Positions 1 to 53,105 are shown, counted from the stretch's first letter. The stretch is 64,000 bases of DNA from Glandiceps talaboti (GCF_964340395.1 NC_135549.1:6999001-7063000); one strand, 5' to 3'. Program-made: numbers and translations. The notes: generated from the sequence alone by a model not told the origin.

Positions 1-261
1 GATCCCATTTGGATCATTGTTGTTGTAGATTAGTTTTCAGGTAGGGTAAATTGTTTACCAAGAGTGCCATGGGTGGTTAAGTTTTGGTTATATTTGTTGA
101 TTTCGGAATTACGTCGGATCGTTGAAATTGTCATGTACCTCCGCTGTATTAGCTTGTGACTTCCGCTGATTCCCAACTTCTCTCTTAGGGACCGGTCAGT
201 TTCTTCGGCCGGGGGGGGGGGGGCGGGGGGTTTGAGGGGTTCACTCTGTTTTTGAAATTGG

Positions 262-443
262 CAGTGGGGGTCATGCTGTTTTGAAAATTGTGGATGGGGG
301 GGGGGGTTATTGTGTTTTTGATTGTGATGGAAGAAAAAAAATCCTTTTCTACAATGGCATATAGCCTTATCTTAAATGTGGTACATGTAAATATTTGTTC
401 TTGCCCCTGTTTCTTACATGTTACTTATTAGTTCAAACATAAT

Positions 444-492
<49 letters not shown>

Positions 493-995
493 GTATTACC
501 TAGCTACCACAATAGTTACAGAACATGTCATGTAAATGCTTGGCTGTTTCACAATCAATGTTTCATTTATATTGTACTTTGGGGCAAAAGTGAACTTGAA
601 GGTTTCGTAATGGTAATCTTCATAGATAGACTAAGTTTATAAAAGTTAATCTAAATTGTTCTACTCATCAGTATGAACTTGTCAGAAGGGATTAATACAC
701 TTTCTATTTTGGAAACTACATGTTATTGACACTACAAATCACCACATCTCATCAGATTTCAGTTTCTATTATACTCTGGGTATTCGACCGCCTAAAGTTC
801 TCCAATACAAATAAACAAATAAACAGACAGACAGACAAACAAACAAACAAACAAACAAATAAATAAATAAATAAATAAATAAATAAACAAGTAAACCAAC
901 CAACAAACAAACAAATACTACCCCCAAATAGTCTCATATTTTTCTACTCATTTATCGGTTTAATTGTTTATGTTTTTTGTTGTTTGTTAACTTGT

Positions 996-1030
<35 letters not shown>

Positions 1031-1190
1031 TTGTTTGTTTGTTTGTTTGTTTGTTTGTTTGTTTGTTTGTTTGTTTGTTTACTTGTTTGTTTGTTTACTT
1101 GTTTGTTTGTATTTGTAAACAAAACTAACTGAGCCTGAGCTCCCTTTGGTCAAGCCGGAACAAAATCACTTTTTCAGGCTATAGTGGACA
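262..1190. repeat. Duplicated block A (partner of 6344-7200)
   Basis: Near-identical to 6344-7200, from the TCATGCTGTTTTGAAAATTG region to GGCTATAGTGGAC. Differences are mostly microsatellite lengths (ATACAT, CAAA, TTTA arrays). Copies lie 6.08 kb apart in the same orientation. Confidence 0.9.
806..1116. repeat. Inverted tetranucleotide arrays (CAAA/AAAT then TTTA/GTTT)
   Basis: CAAA and AAAT arrays at 806-917 face TTTA and GTTT arrays at 985-1116 across a 67-bp spacer, so the two could pair as a large cruciform. The same arrangement recurs at 6870-7130. Confidence 0.85.
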
Positions 1191-1565
1191 GTGCCCTCAT
1201 CGGCAATGCAGTAAAATTCGTATACCATTCTTACGGTGCAATACTGAACAAAACACCTATTTTATCCCATTTTCCAGTGGTTAGCAACTGTTGTCAAATC
1301 ATATAAAGTAGCAGGTAAATGAGTTGAGCCTGAGTACCATCGAAAAGAAACTGAAAGAAATCAAACTTCAGCAGAATGTAGACTGGACTAATATTTGCAG
1401 TTTATATTAGAATTGAAAATCCTATTTAAAGTTAGGCCAATTATAGTACTTTTATTTTCCATTCGTACTCTATTAATAAGACCACATAGAAGCCTAGATA
1501 GCAAGGTATACATTCTCAGTTAGACCTTGTTGAAGAGTGCCCTGTGGAAATTATTTATACCACGC

Positions 1566-1859
1566 ACAAGCTAAGTTATTGTCTTTGAACAGAAATTGGA
1601 TGCTGGTCGTTCTACGTCACGACAACGCGTGTCTACGTCACTGGTTCTGCTGTGCTCGAAATACGAGTCAAAATGTCACTATTTTTCCCGATTATGCTTG
1701 AGGAATATAATTATATCCCCCTTGTATTTTTCTTCATTCAGCTTGAAATAATCTTGACCTAAGGGTTTAGACAATAGTCCTCTCGCTGCTCATAGTGACA
1801 AGGCCCCTTAGTTCACTCGTATTTTTCTTGGCTGAACAAAGAAAATACTAGGGAATAAC
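1566..1859 (+). mobile_element. Dispersed ~300-bp repeat family, copy 1
   Basis: Begins CAAGCTAAGTTATTGTCTTTG and ends CTAGGGAATAAC. Its right half has inverted ends (CCCTTGTATTTTTCTTCATT against GAACAAAGAAAATACTAGGG). Related copies: 20101-20250 (half), 20416-20729 (-), 32190-32508 (-) and 40188-40443 (+). Confidence 0.65.
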
Positions 1860-2209
1860 ATTTAAATATCTACCATGTAGACAGACTTGAAAGATGTGTT
1901 TTCAGCAAATCAGGAGAAATCTAGTAGTCTAGACACGATTCATGTATATCTATTGTTACACCTTTTCCGATCCAACCATTAATTTTTTCGTGAATTTTCA
2001 GACATATTGTACCAATGCTATAAATATAGTTGTATCTAATGTCATTGTAATTTGATGTATTTTAGTGTACTTATTTTATGCATTCATCAACAACTTACTC
2101 CTTCTAAAAATCGGGAAAATCGGCTTACGTTATGTAATCTCTCATATGTCTCTTCACTGAGTCATTATATAGAACTAGAAAGAAATGAACGAATGTAATA
2201 AACTGAACA

Positions 2210-2680
2210 TTCGATTTGCTACATTTCTCGTGCAAAGTCTCTTGAACTGAACATGCCATAAGATAATCACAGTGTCTCATCTTTTAAATTCGTGTCAATA
2301 TAACAAGCTACGACATGACACAACCTCTTCTTCTCACAAGTAAACCTTCTTGTTGTCTGTATTTGTTACTAAAACCTCGTTGTTTTGTATTGATATACCC
2401 GTTATATGCATCATTTCGGTATACCTCAAATTTTTTTTTTGGCTTGATTTATATAAAGTAACGTTTCCATTTACAACACCTGGAAATGAGTCCACGTGTC
2501 AGTGGAGGTCAGTTCAGAAATAGAGATAGCAAGGGTGGCATATTTAGCAGTTGTTACAAACAAAACTCTCTTGCATGGCATCGTGTGTGGGGGGCCTTTC
2601 ATAACAATCACCTTTGGGATTATCAAATGAGACAAAATAAGTTAGTTTTATTAAGACCTTTATCGAATTAATTTTAACTG
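2210..2680 (+). repeat. Dispersed repeat R2, diverged copy
   Basis: Shares ordered blocks with 3385-3995 and 7629-7990: CAAAGTCTCTTG(A/T)ACTGAAC, TTTCGGT(A/G)TACCT, TTATATAAA, GTTCAGAAATAG, AAGGGTGGCAT and ATAACAATC. A fourth, reversed copy of the last part is at 5617-5830. Confidence 0.65.
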
Positions 2681-3168
2681 TTTTATTTATCAAAATAGTC
2701 AATATGATATTGTTTTTGAAAATCACGCAAGTGGTGATAAACTTCATGACTTATAGAATTATACAAATGTAGATTTTCACTATTGGTTGTACACCAAACA
2801 TGGTTCATTCAAATCGAACTGCTTCCGTTGTTTGCTTTATTTATAAATCTGTCATAGACTGTCCGTATATCCTCACCTATAATTGTGGAACATCGGCTCA
2901 TCAGACCCGATGAGTATATTGTTCTCTTTAGACAATTTTTTCTGACGAATCAAAGAGATACATGACGAGTTGTCTATTTCAAGACTAACATCATACGTAA
3001 CATGAGAACTGTTACTAGAAGTTTTTTTTTTCAAGATTTCGTGGCTGGAATAAAATATCCAAGCAAGATGAAATAATGTCTGCCGAAAAATTGGCGGCGG
3101 CGTCGGTTGTGGTGGTGGGGATGACGATGATGAATGATGAATGATGCATCATCGTCATATCAGGGAAA

Positions 3169-3367
3169 ACCGGTTTGGACCACCGTCGTCCCCGTACCAA
3201 CGCCGGTTGGGACCACCGTCGTCCCCGTACCAACGCCGGTTGGGACCACCGTCGTCACTGTACCAAATCCGGTTTGGACCACCGTCGTCCCCGTACCAAC
3301 GCCGGTTGGGACCATCGTCGTCACCGTACCAAAGCCGGTTTGGACCACCGTCGTCACCGTACCAACA
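3169..3367. repeat. 33-bp minisatellite, about six copies
   Basis: Unit CCGGTTGGGACCACCGTCGT followed by CCCCGTACCAACG. It is GC- and CpG-rich against an AT-rich background. Because 33 is divisible by three and the unit lacks stops in most frames, long reading frames appear on both strands; I treat them as artefacts. Confidence 0.85.
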
Positions 3368-3470
3368 ATACATTGTTACATACGTACATTGTATCTCATG
3401 CTCAAAGTCTCTTGTACTGAACTTATCAAACTTAATAACGTGCCTTGCGATGGCAAGCAGATATACTTCC

Positions 3471-3540
3471 AATACTAGGTTACATATGGAAAAGAGAATG
3501 CGGTTTATCTCACAACCTCATGTCCATATAACCTAGTATT
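3471..3540. repeat. Hairpin within repeat R2
   Basis: AATACTAGGTTACATATGGA (3471-3490) faces TCCATATAACCTAGTATT (3523-3540); 32-bp loop, two bases deleted in one arm. Confidence 0.8.
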
Positions 3541-3610
3541 GTACAGGGCAAGTAAACCTTCACATGTCAAAAGGAGAACACGTACACCTTGTATTCATTA
3601 TTTGTTATTA

Positions 3611-4457
<847 letters not shown>

Positions 4458-5021
4458 ATAGAACACAGGAGTTGCAGTCATGTGGGTCTCTGATTCATAA
4501 AAGCACATCTTTAGAAACAATTGCAATTTTTTGGAAGAATTGCACATATCATTTTTTGTATACCTACGTACAATGCAAGATATATGTTGGTGGCATGCAG
4601 ACATCATTCACTGACAATTAAAAAAATACACAACACGAAGCCGTACAAGTGTAACATGCATTTTCTAAGAAAAAATGTTTTAAGTTTATATATAACTAAA
4701 CCCAGATGTACTAGGAATGCCTCCCGTGAGGTGCAATTGAACGGTTATCTCACAGGGGGCAGCGAGCATGTAATATGACACTTGCAATCCAGACTGAGCA
4801 TGCTCAGACGCAAAGGACTATGGGATTATCTGTGGTTATCGTAATACCTAATCTGGAGCTACCGATAAAAAAAACCCTCCCATAATAGTCGGGGTAAACT
4901 ATGACTTGACCATTCGTGGTTGCAAACAATGTAACAGTATTGTTTACAATACCAATTTATTAGTATTTATTATCACATTTCTCATAATGCAACATTCAAT
5001 ATGGCGGGTTTGCAAGTTCCC

Positions 5022-5103
5022 TATTGATTGATCGATCGATCGATATTGATTTATTGATTGATTTATTATTTGATTGAATGATTGATCGATTGAATGATTG
5101 AAT
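5022..5103. repeat. Degenerate GATT/GATC tetranucleotide repeat
   Basis: Mixed GATT, GATC and GATA units. The flanking stretches 4458-5021 and 5104-5616 show no gene. Confidence 0.8.
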
Positions 5104-5616
5104 TTTTGTGGTGCAACATAACTTAATTTGTGTGTGATATTGATCAATTTACTTATTGAGTTTTAAAACTACTTTTTTCTTTCCCTGGTTACTTTGCTCT
5201 CAGCTATATCTCAGACCACTAAAAGTCTTAATCTGTATGTAATTCTCTATTTTCTTTATTGACTAACAAAAGACGTCTTGTCCATCTCCTCTTATCTAAA
5301 TTAAAACACCAATAATCTTATATTTGGCGAGAGATCAGTTACGCGAAAATTTGCTTTGTGTCTAATCTTCTGGGAGATTATCATACTGGACAAACATTCG
5401 ATCATGCATATACGAGTGAGAAACCTCTTTCAATGTGTTCAGTGTGAAAGACAAGTGGGTGACTAGCCTAGAGACTTGTTGTCGTAATGTCTCAAGCCTA
5501 CCTTTCAAACCACGTGGTCTTGATTAGTGGGCGGCAGCAAGTCCATGCTCAAAAGTGTAAATATACTATGGCTTTAAGTCACCATGTTATGATTCCATGG
5601 CCATGGATAAATCTAT

Positions 5617-5830
5617 TCATTTACAAGTCATACTGTTGACGCAATTAACTTGATAAAGGTATTGACGAACTAACGTATTTTGAAGTCCCCATTTACTATT
5701 GTAATCGGAGATTGTTATGAAAGACCCACATGTGATGCCATACCGCAGAGTGGTTTTTTTTTTTGCAACAAGTGATAAACATATCATGCCACCCTTGTTG
5801 TCACTATTTCTAAACAAACGTCTATATTTT
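5617..5830 (-). repeat. Dispersed repeat R2, reversed copy
   Basis: Reverse complement carries the R2 blocks GTTTAGAAATAG, AAGGGTGGCAT, CATAACAATC and GACTTCAAAATACGTT in the same order as at 3790-3960. Confidence 0.65.
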
Positions 5831-6343
5831 AAAACTGTGTAAACAAATTTTGATATTTTAAGACATGCATATATTGAGAGAAGCAGTGAGATAATATGCA
5901 GTATATTGTTATATTCTTATAGTTTGTGATGTAAGCGATTTACGAGTATTACCAAAGCACGCACCCATATCGACACAGCGGACCTTTATACTTCCTCAAC
6001 TCCCTGAGGAGCATGAAATCCACTGCAGCCTCTGTAATCGCGCAGCATTAAATCAATCATGTTGCTACTTCTATCCCACCAGTTCCCCAATTATACTTGT
6101 CTGTGGTAAAAGGGAGAGACCCATCTCAAACCTACACAATCCATATTGATATGTTTGGTACAAGGCGCTCGTGTACAGACTCTGAAAGATATGAAGAATA
6201 TTGTTTTAAGTCACGTGACATAAACTCAAGAATACCCCCCTTCCTTTTTGTGGTTATGATGTATGCAAAAGCATAGGCATTGGAGAGTGGTCTTTCTCCA
6301 ATATCTATGGTGAAAGATGTATGGAGATTGGTCACTCTCATTG

Positions 6344-7054
6344 CAGTGGGGGGGGGGGTCATGCTGTTTTGAAAATTGTGGATGGGGGGGGTATTGTGTT
6401 TTTGATTGTGATGGAAGAAAAAAAGTCCTTTTCTACAATGGCATATAGCCTTATCTGAAATGTGGTACATTTAAATATTTGTTCTTGCCCCTGTTTCTTA
6501 CATGTTACTTATTAGTTCAAACATAATTATACATATGCATATACATATACATGTATTACCTAGCTACCACAATAGTTACAGAACATGTCATGTAAATGCT
6601 TGGCTGTTTCCACAATCAATGCTTCACTTATATTGCACTTTGGGGCAAAAGTGAACTTGAAGGTTTCGTAATGGTAATTTTCATAGATAGACTAAGTTTA
6701 TAAAAGAAGTTAATCTGAATTGTTCTACTCGTCAGTATGAACTTGTCGGAAGAGATTAATACACTTTCTATTTTGGAAACTACATGTTATTGACACTACA
6801 AATCACCACATCTCATCAGATTCCAGTTTCTATTATACTCTGGGTATTCGACCGTCTAAAGTTCTCCAATACAAATAAACAAGTAAACAGACAAACAAAC
6901 AAATAAATAAACAAGTAAACCAACCAACCAACAAACAAACAAACAAACAAACAAACAAACAAACAAACAAACAAATACTACCCCCAAATAGACTCATATT
7001 TTTCTACTCATTTATCGGTTTAATTGTTTATGTTTTTGTTGTTTGTTAACTTGT

Positions 7055-7085
<31 letters not shown>

Positions 7086-7200
7086 TTTGTGTTTTGTTTG
7101 TTTGTTTACTTGTTTGTTTGTATTTGTAAACAAAACTAACTGAGCCTGCGCTCCCTTTGGTCAAGCCCGAACAAAATCACTTTTTCAGGCTATAGTGGAC
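6344..7200. repeat. Duplicated block A' (partner of 262-1190)
   Basis: Second copy, ending at the same TATAGTGGAC boundary, after which the flanks differ. A few substitutions and shorter ATACAT and tetranucleotide arrays distinguish it. Confidence 0.9.
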
Positions 7201-7211
7201 ATAGTCTATCT

Positions 7212-7292
7212 GCTAGACCTCGGATGTTCTTCCGATAGAATACGACACACGCCCGAACATCGCTATCGAGGATGGAACATCCGAGGTCTAGC
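7212..7292. repeat. Perfect 18-bp inverted repeat (hairpin)
   Basis: GCTAGACCTCGGATGTTC at 7212-7229 and its exact complement at 7275-7292, with weaker pairing inside the 45-bp loop. It starts 12 bases after the end of block A', so it may mark an insertion at the breakpoint. Confidence 0.85.
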
Positions 7293-7628
7293 AAATGTCA
7301 TCAGGATATAAATAACTGCCAATCAGAGAACCGTATTAGCGACAAGCACAAACAGAGGACAATAGCTAATTTTTCATGCATATTCATCTTAAGGAGGGGC
7401 TTGTAAAAATAACCACCAATGCGTTAACTAAAATGTGTGAATGACAACGTCTACACACTCATCAAACACAATTACCATAAACTGATAAGACATAGTAATG
7501 ACATAAATGTGTTTGTCAACACCTGCATGCAGAGATTGAATATATTAAAGTATATATATGCATACAGGACCCAACCCACTAATCTCAATGGAATGTCCGG
7601 TCTGAAAATGACATTAGCTACATTAGCT

Positions 7629-8392
7629 ACAAAACATTTTTTATTGTAAAACTTAATTTCTATGAATACACATACTAGTAATACATGTATTTCGGTGTAC
7701 CTGATATATTTGAATTATTTACATAACTTGATTAAGATTTATATAAAAAGTTTATTATTCAATTTAAAACACCGTGGGCTTGAATTATAACACACATTCG
7801 TATGTTCATGGAGGTCTGTTCAGAAATAGTTACATCAAGGGGGTAATAAAGGGTGGCATGAAATCTGCATCAGCAATCACAAACCCCTCGGTTAATTTTA
7901 GTATGTATCAGGTGTGTGGGCATTTTATAACAATCTCACCTGGGAAAATCAGACGGGACTTCACAATACGTTCGTCAACATAGGAATAATGCAATTTTAT
8001 TCTCAAAATAGGTAATATATAATGTTGTTTGTAGATGAATGAATTTAAATATGGAATCCTAAAAAGACGACTTAAATTAAAGCCATAATGTATTTATACT
8101 ATTGAAATAGCAATATTATAATAATAGTTTATATCTTGCATGTACCGAGGTTCGTTTTGTAACTTATGAAATATTTGGCTTCCTATTTTCTGTCAAAATC
8201 TTGTGTAATCAAATTAGGACATCTTAAAGCCATATTGTACTTACACATTTATGAAAGTATCAAAATCTTGCCACCCATGTGCTCTCTGACATAATTTGCC
8301 ATAAACATTGGAGACAGACCAATCTCTGTATATCTGTTACCGTGGACATTGGTGGAGAGAGACCACTCTTCATGTATAAACCGTAGACATTG

Positions 8393-8474
<82 letters not shown>

Positions 8475-8491
8475 TTTCCATGTGCATCTTT
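7629..8491. repeat. Duplicated block B' (partner of 3611-4457)
   Basis: Second copy of B. Between ACATTGGTGGAGAGAGA and the GA array it keeps two extra units of a ~41-bp repeat (GTAGACATTGG...GAGACCACTC). Confidence 0.9.
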
Positions 8492-8503
8492 TACCATAGA
8501 CAG

Positions 8504-8580
<77 letters not shown>
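8396..8580. repeat. Two GA microsatellites separated by a spacer
   Basis: GA arrays at 8396-8471 and 8505-8573 with a 33-bp unique spacer, followed by a run of G. Confidence 0.97.
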
Positions 8581-8585
<5 letters not shown>

Positions 8586-8989
8586 TCTGCGACACGGATC
8601 ACGGGAAATGAAAGTGACCATTCACTGATAATGGAAAATAGATTATGTCGATCACGAATCACCGAAAATAAAGTTGCCAGTCTAATTACTCCCACCATTA
8701 TGGAAAGTTTTGCCTTAGGTAAATGAAGTAGATATTATGACAGTGGAGCCGCATGCCGCGTTCGCCAGTTCCTCTATCTTCTATGAAATGTTCAATTGCC
8801 AAAATCTTTTTCCTACACTGATATTATGCATGTCATAGAATGTCATCACATTGATAGAATCATAGAATCATAGATAAGGAGGCTATTACACCACAAATGT
8901 TTTCAGTCATTCACCGCTCACGAGAAATACACCATGCACGAATCATTGCAATTAATTTGGCCTCTATCGCGTATCACTAATAATAAAAA

Positions 8990-9586
8990 TAGCGCCAATT
9001 GGCGTTGTAGCAAACCTGTATTTGGCTGTTGCTATGGACATGGTCTTGTTGCTAGGGATATTTGCATACATTTTTGGAATGTTTATGAACTTGCCTACCC
9101 TTCCCACTTTTCATCTTTGCGATATAAACCATCATTTAGCTGTTGGTATGGGCGTGGGTCTGGTGCTAGGCGTATTTGCATACATTTTTTGAATCTTTAG
9201 TCACTTACCTACCCATTTCTGTTGTTATCTTTATAATATGCATCTTCATTTCACTGTTGCTAAGAGTGTGGTCATGGTTGGTGGGGCCAATTGTGTCGAA
9301 CTGTTTTCAACAATAACTGCAGAATAATACCTCCAGAAACATCCCCACCAACTTTAAACCCATTCACCATGCAATTCCAAGATATAAGTTTTTGACCAAA
9401 ATTGACATTTGTAGACCTAATTTGCATATCGCTGATGGGATCATTACGTTATGAATACAGCCTCATCTACATATCCCCAGATGCATCCGCATTAAAGTTC
9501 AGCCCAATCTGCTCAGTAGTTTTGGAACTATTTATTTTTTGGACAAAAAATACACATTTTAGACCTAATTTGCATATCACACATCC

Positions 9587-9661
<75 letters not shown>

Positions 9662-9662
9662 C
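8990..9662. repeat. Interspersed repeat with three ~115-bp units and a CAGA tail
   Basis: GCTGTTGCTATGG...GTTGCTAGGG...TATTTGCATACATTTTT recurs in three diverged units from about 9020. Next come two GACCTAATTTGCATATC boxes (9415, 9563) and a (CAGA)n array at 9588-9662. The layout suggests a non-autonomous element with a microsatellite tail. Confidence 0.6.
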
Positions 9663-10248
9663 TTTGCCAATGCATATAAGCACTACTGAACCGTATCTGT
9701 TCAGTTGTGCTAAAAATGAATAAAATAAAAATTGCCGATCATGGAGGGGGTGAAGATGGAGGACGCTAGATATTTGTTATCGTCTGAATATGTTGAAAAG
9801 CAGAGTCATACATTCATTTGTTAACTCCTGCAAATGTGTAACTCAAGGGTGACCCATTCTTGCATGGCTATGTAGCACATCATGATATGAAACCACTGGC
9901 TGTTATTACATCATCCTTTTTGTTTTACATTGTGCATAGACACAATACATCCCAATGACAGTTTATGAGTGAAATCTTGTGTTTCCCAATTCTCGCAAAC
10001 CAGAGCTGTTATTTTTTCCGCGACACTGCGAAATAACAACGGCGCGTTTTGGACGGTGTCGTAAAAGAGGCTGTGGTTTGCGACGATGGTGCTTCCCATG
10101 ATTTCAATGATCATATATGATTCATTTCAGTTATATGCATAATATGGCGAATACTGTCTAGTCTGTTTTCCGAGCCATGCATTTCCCTCGAAATCATTGT
10201 CGCCAGGGTTCTCACGCCGAAGTAACATTTTAATGTTTATATGATTGT
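9663..10248. other. No recognisable feature
   Basis: No exon, repeat or RNA gene recognised on either strand. Confidence 0.5.
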
Positions 10249-10249
10249 C

Positions 10250-10301
<52 letters not shown>

Positions 10302-10511
10302 TCTATGCGTCTACGTGTCTGTGAGTTAGTTAGTTAGTGAGTGAGTTAGTGAGTGAGTGAGTGAGTGAGTGAGTGAGTGAGTGAGTGAGTTGGTGAGTGA
10401 GTTTGTGTATGTATGTATTTATGATTGTATGATTGTATGTATGTATGTATGTATGTATGTATGTATGTATGTATGTATGTATGTATGTATGTATGTATGT
10501 ATGTATGTATG

Positions 10512-10562
<51 letters not shown>
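10249..10562. repeat. Compound microsatellite (GT, GAGT, GTAT, GTGC)
   Basis: About 315 bp of successive arrays: GT to 10298, GAGT/GTTA at 10320-10402, GTAT at 10437-10512, then GT and GTGC to 10562. Confidence 0.95.
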
Positions 10563-11447
10563 ACGTGTGAACACACATAGATCTACAGATACATTGTGTT
10601 GCACAATTGTAAATTTGATTTACGCATAGAAAAAAGGAAATGTGCGACGAAGATAACAGTTGAACTATTAAACAAGTAGTGGTTGTCTCTTCCGTGCTTT
10701 CTTTCTTCACCGTGACTAAGACTCTAGTCCCTTGATGACATAGGTATTATGATATATGATCGAATCCTTGACAAAACATATATCTCGCCATGCATTATTA
10801 ATGTCATAAAGGTGTCAAATGAACTATACGGTGTGCTACGTTAATAGATGGATAACCATGATAAATCTCGACTAAACATGGATGTACCTTCGTCACGTGG
10901 TATACTTGTATCAAGTGGTGTAGTAGAAAATTATAGTCTGCTGTTTTGTCAAAGAAATGGTTCGTTGGAACATTCAAAAATTAAATAAGTTATCAGTGTA
11001 CAATACAGTGATAGCAATTCTCATCGTGCCCTCAGCTTCCTTTCATTCTATCAGCGGTGTTATCGATCAAGATTGCACGACGCTACTCGAAGATAACACT
11101 GTGTGAGCAATTTAAGGAGATGAGATTTTGATGGATTGGAGGTTTGCAACCCTGAGTGGCAAATAAAGCATTATTTCTAGACCACATGTAGTACATTAAT
11201 AGCTCTGAGTGAAAAATAGTGAAAATAAACCTGAACGTCACGCTGAATTATCATTCAATTCTGTTCTATTTACATTGAATGGTTGAATATTAGCACTGCG
11301 TATGCAATCCTACACAAATAAATCTGAATAATGTGGAAACGAAGCTTTACGTTAGTGAGGAATAGGTCCTCTTTTACCTTTATAGCACGGTAAATTATTC
11401 CTAGGTCGCTTTTCTACATCGGATCAGCGAAGACTCTGCGTGTGGTT
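10563..11447. other. Unassigned upstream DNA
   Basis: No exon recognised. It leads into the candidate regulatory area before IMPDH exon 1a. Confidence 0.5.
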
Positions 11448-11460
11448 GTTGCCTAGCAAC
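11448..11460 (+). promoter_or_regulatory. RFX-type X-box (GTTGCC-T-AGCAAC)
   Basis: Both half-sites of the RFX X-box palindrome are intact with a 1-nt spacer, about 430 bp before the exon 1a ATG. RFX factors drive genes of ciliated cells in animals, so this could belong to the promoter of the long IMPDH form. A single motif match is weak evidence. Confidence 0.35.
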
Positions 11461-11524
11461 AGTTCAAAGCCATTCACGTCTTCATGGTATGTATGCAACG
11501 ACCACCCTATTCGGCAGTGAGTTG

Positions 11525-11534
11525 GTCACGTGAC
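11525..11534 (+). promoter_or_regulatory. GTCACGTGAC E-box (USF/MiT-TFE class)
   Basis: Perfect 10-base palindrome around CACGTG, about 360 bp before the exon 1a ATG. It matches the consensus of USF and MiT/TFE bHLH-zip factors. Together with the X-box nearby it makes 11.4-11.9 kb the best candidate upstream promoter. Confidence 0.3.
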
Positions 11535-11893
11535 ACATTAGTGATAATGGGCATAAATCTGACAGTATTTCCAACTGTCAGGCATTCAGATAGTGTGAGC
11601 TGATATTAGACGGATCGCGCATGTGTTCTACTGTTACACCTTCCAAGCCCCAGGTCTCGTTAATTCACGAAGTTTTCTTAAACTATTGAGATGTACTCTA
11701 CATAAATGACTACAGTTTGTTCGGTTGTAACTAATAACGTAATACATTTCAGTGAAGTGTTTTTTCTACCTTGTCAATAACCTACATTAAGAGATAGCGA
11801 AAGAAAGAGAGGGAGAGGGACAGTGCTTGGTAGCAAGTATATTATATGAGTTGAGAATCATATTACATCTTCACTTCTGCTGAAATAATCTCG

Positions 11894-51521
<39,628 letters not shown>

Positions 51522-52040
51522 TGGCTTGGTATATATGTATATAAATATATATTTATTACAAAGAATGCAAGTACTGAAGTGAAGCGGATTAAGGACCGAA
51601 GCTTACATTACGTTCCAGAGTATATGGTTTTGTATCTGATTTTATGAAGTCTGGTTGACTTTTTGCCAGACTTTTAATATGAAGGACATAGCATATCAGA
51701 GTTAAAAGGGAAGACATGCAAAGGAAAAGATTTCCATCAAGACTTTAAAAAGATGTAATTTTTTGAATATAGTCCTATGCTAAGATGTAAAAAAAAAATG
51801 ACTGTGTAAGGCCACAGATGTTGCCTTTCTGTAAGGTGCAGTTTTTTTGTCGTCAAAAATAATCTGATGTATCATTTTGTTTCAAGTTTAATGTAAAGAT
51901 GTTATTTTGGTGTAAGCAAATCATTGTGGTACTACAATGTTTAGAGAGATGTCTGGTCAAAGGTTAAAAGATGAATAAGGGTAATACTAAAAAGCAAACC
52001 TCGTTTCGAATCAATGATTTGACTTCACTGGGTGGTTTTC

Positions 52041-52046
52041 AATAAA
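52041..52046 (+). other. Likely IMPDH polyadenylation signal
   Basis: AATAAA about 520 bases after the stop codon, the first canonical signal in the 3' flank. Further AATAAA hexamers at 53762 and 54010 could give longer 3' UTRs. Confidence 0.4.
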
Positions 52047-53022
52047 AATTTGCTGTAAAAACACTTTTCACATGATAAGTTGTTACATTGTCATATCAAT
52101 GAGTCTACAGTAAACAGTTAATGATTGTATGATTTAACTACAACAAATGGGTATGTAGGTATTATACAACTACCAGTTTCAGTTTTCAAACCTCCAATCA
52201 TTTGCCAAACCAGTATTGTGTCAATTATCAGAGTTCTCAGTTCATAATCCAAAACTCAAAATATGTTGATGAGAACATTATTGTTCAGGTCATTGCTAAT
52301 ACTGCTGATATTTAGTTTCAATGAGAATTGGCATTATTATGCAACACAGCAATGAAGAGTTTTGGCATCATTCTCTCTCTTTAATAGATTATCCATGGCT
52401 CATGTGCCATAAACCTGGACATATTTGCTAAAGACTTCATTTTGTTGGAAAACAAAAAATGCAAAAATAAATGGTGACTAAAATGTACAAGAACACAGTG
52501 TACCAGTTTGGTAATTAGTAAAAAATTAGTCTATGAGAACTAGGTGAAGACACAAAATTTGCTTGTGGCGAAAATATGTATGTTACAGTATACTGGGTCG
52601 AGTCTGGACTTTTCAGTGCATTTCTATAACATCTAAGATACAGCCAGCAAACATAGCTACTTACCTTGATGTCTCTACCCTATCAAAGAGCTGATAGGGG
52701 GAGGGGCAATACAATGTATGAGACCACAGTCTAGTGGTCATGCTACCCTTTGAATTCCTGTATCACAAACAAATATGAAGTCATAAAATATATTAGTTTA
52801 CGCCAAGAAGCTCGACTTGTATAAAATTTATGAAATGATCAGCCATGAAATTAAAAAAATTCCATTGCCAAAAATGTAAACTTTCTGAAATTGTTATCAA
52901 TTTGTGAACAATTTGTAGATTTGATTATAAAGATAAACTTTACTACCAACTACTAGTACTATATGTGGTACAAAGTACAAATGAACTTGCACTTCATTCT
53001 ATCTACACACTTGTCTATAGTC

Positions 53023-53105
53023 TGTAAGGTACGCTGTGACGGGGCGCCCTCATACATCGGTCAACCCCTCTGAGAGGAGGGCAAAGCCACACGACGTATC
53101 TTACA
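53023..53105. repeat. 83-bp hairpin element
   Basis: TGTAAGGTACGCTGTG at the left is matched by CACACGACGTATCTTACA at the right, with inner pairing of GGGCGCCCTC-type blocks and TCAACCCCTCTGAGAGGAGG. Confidence 0.75.
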
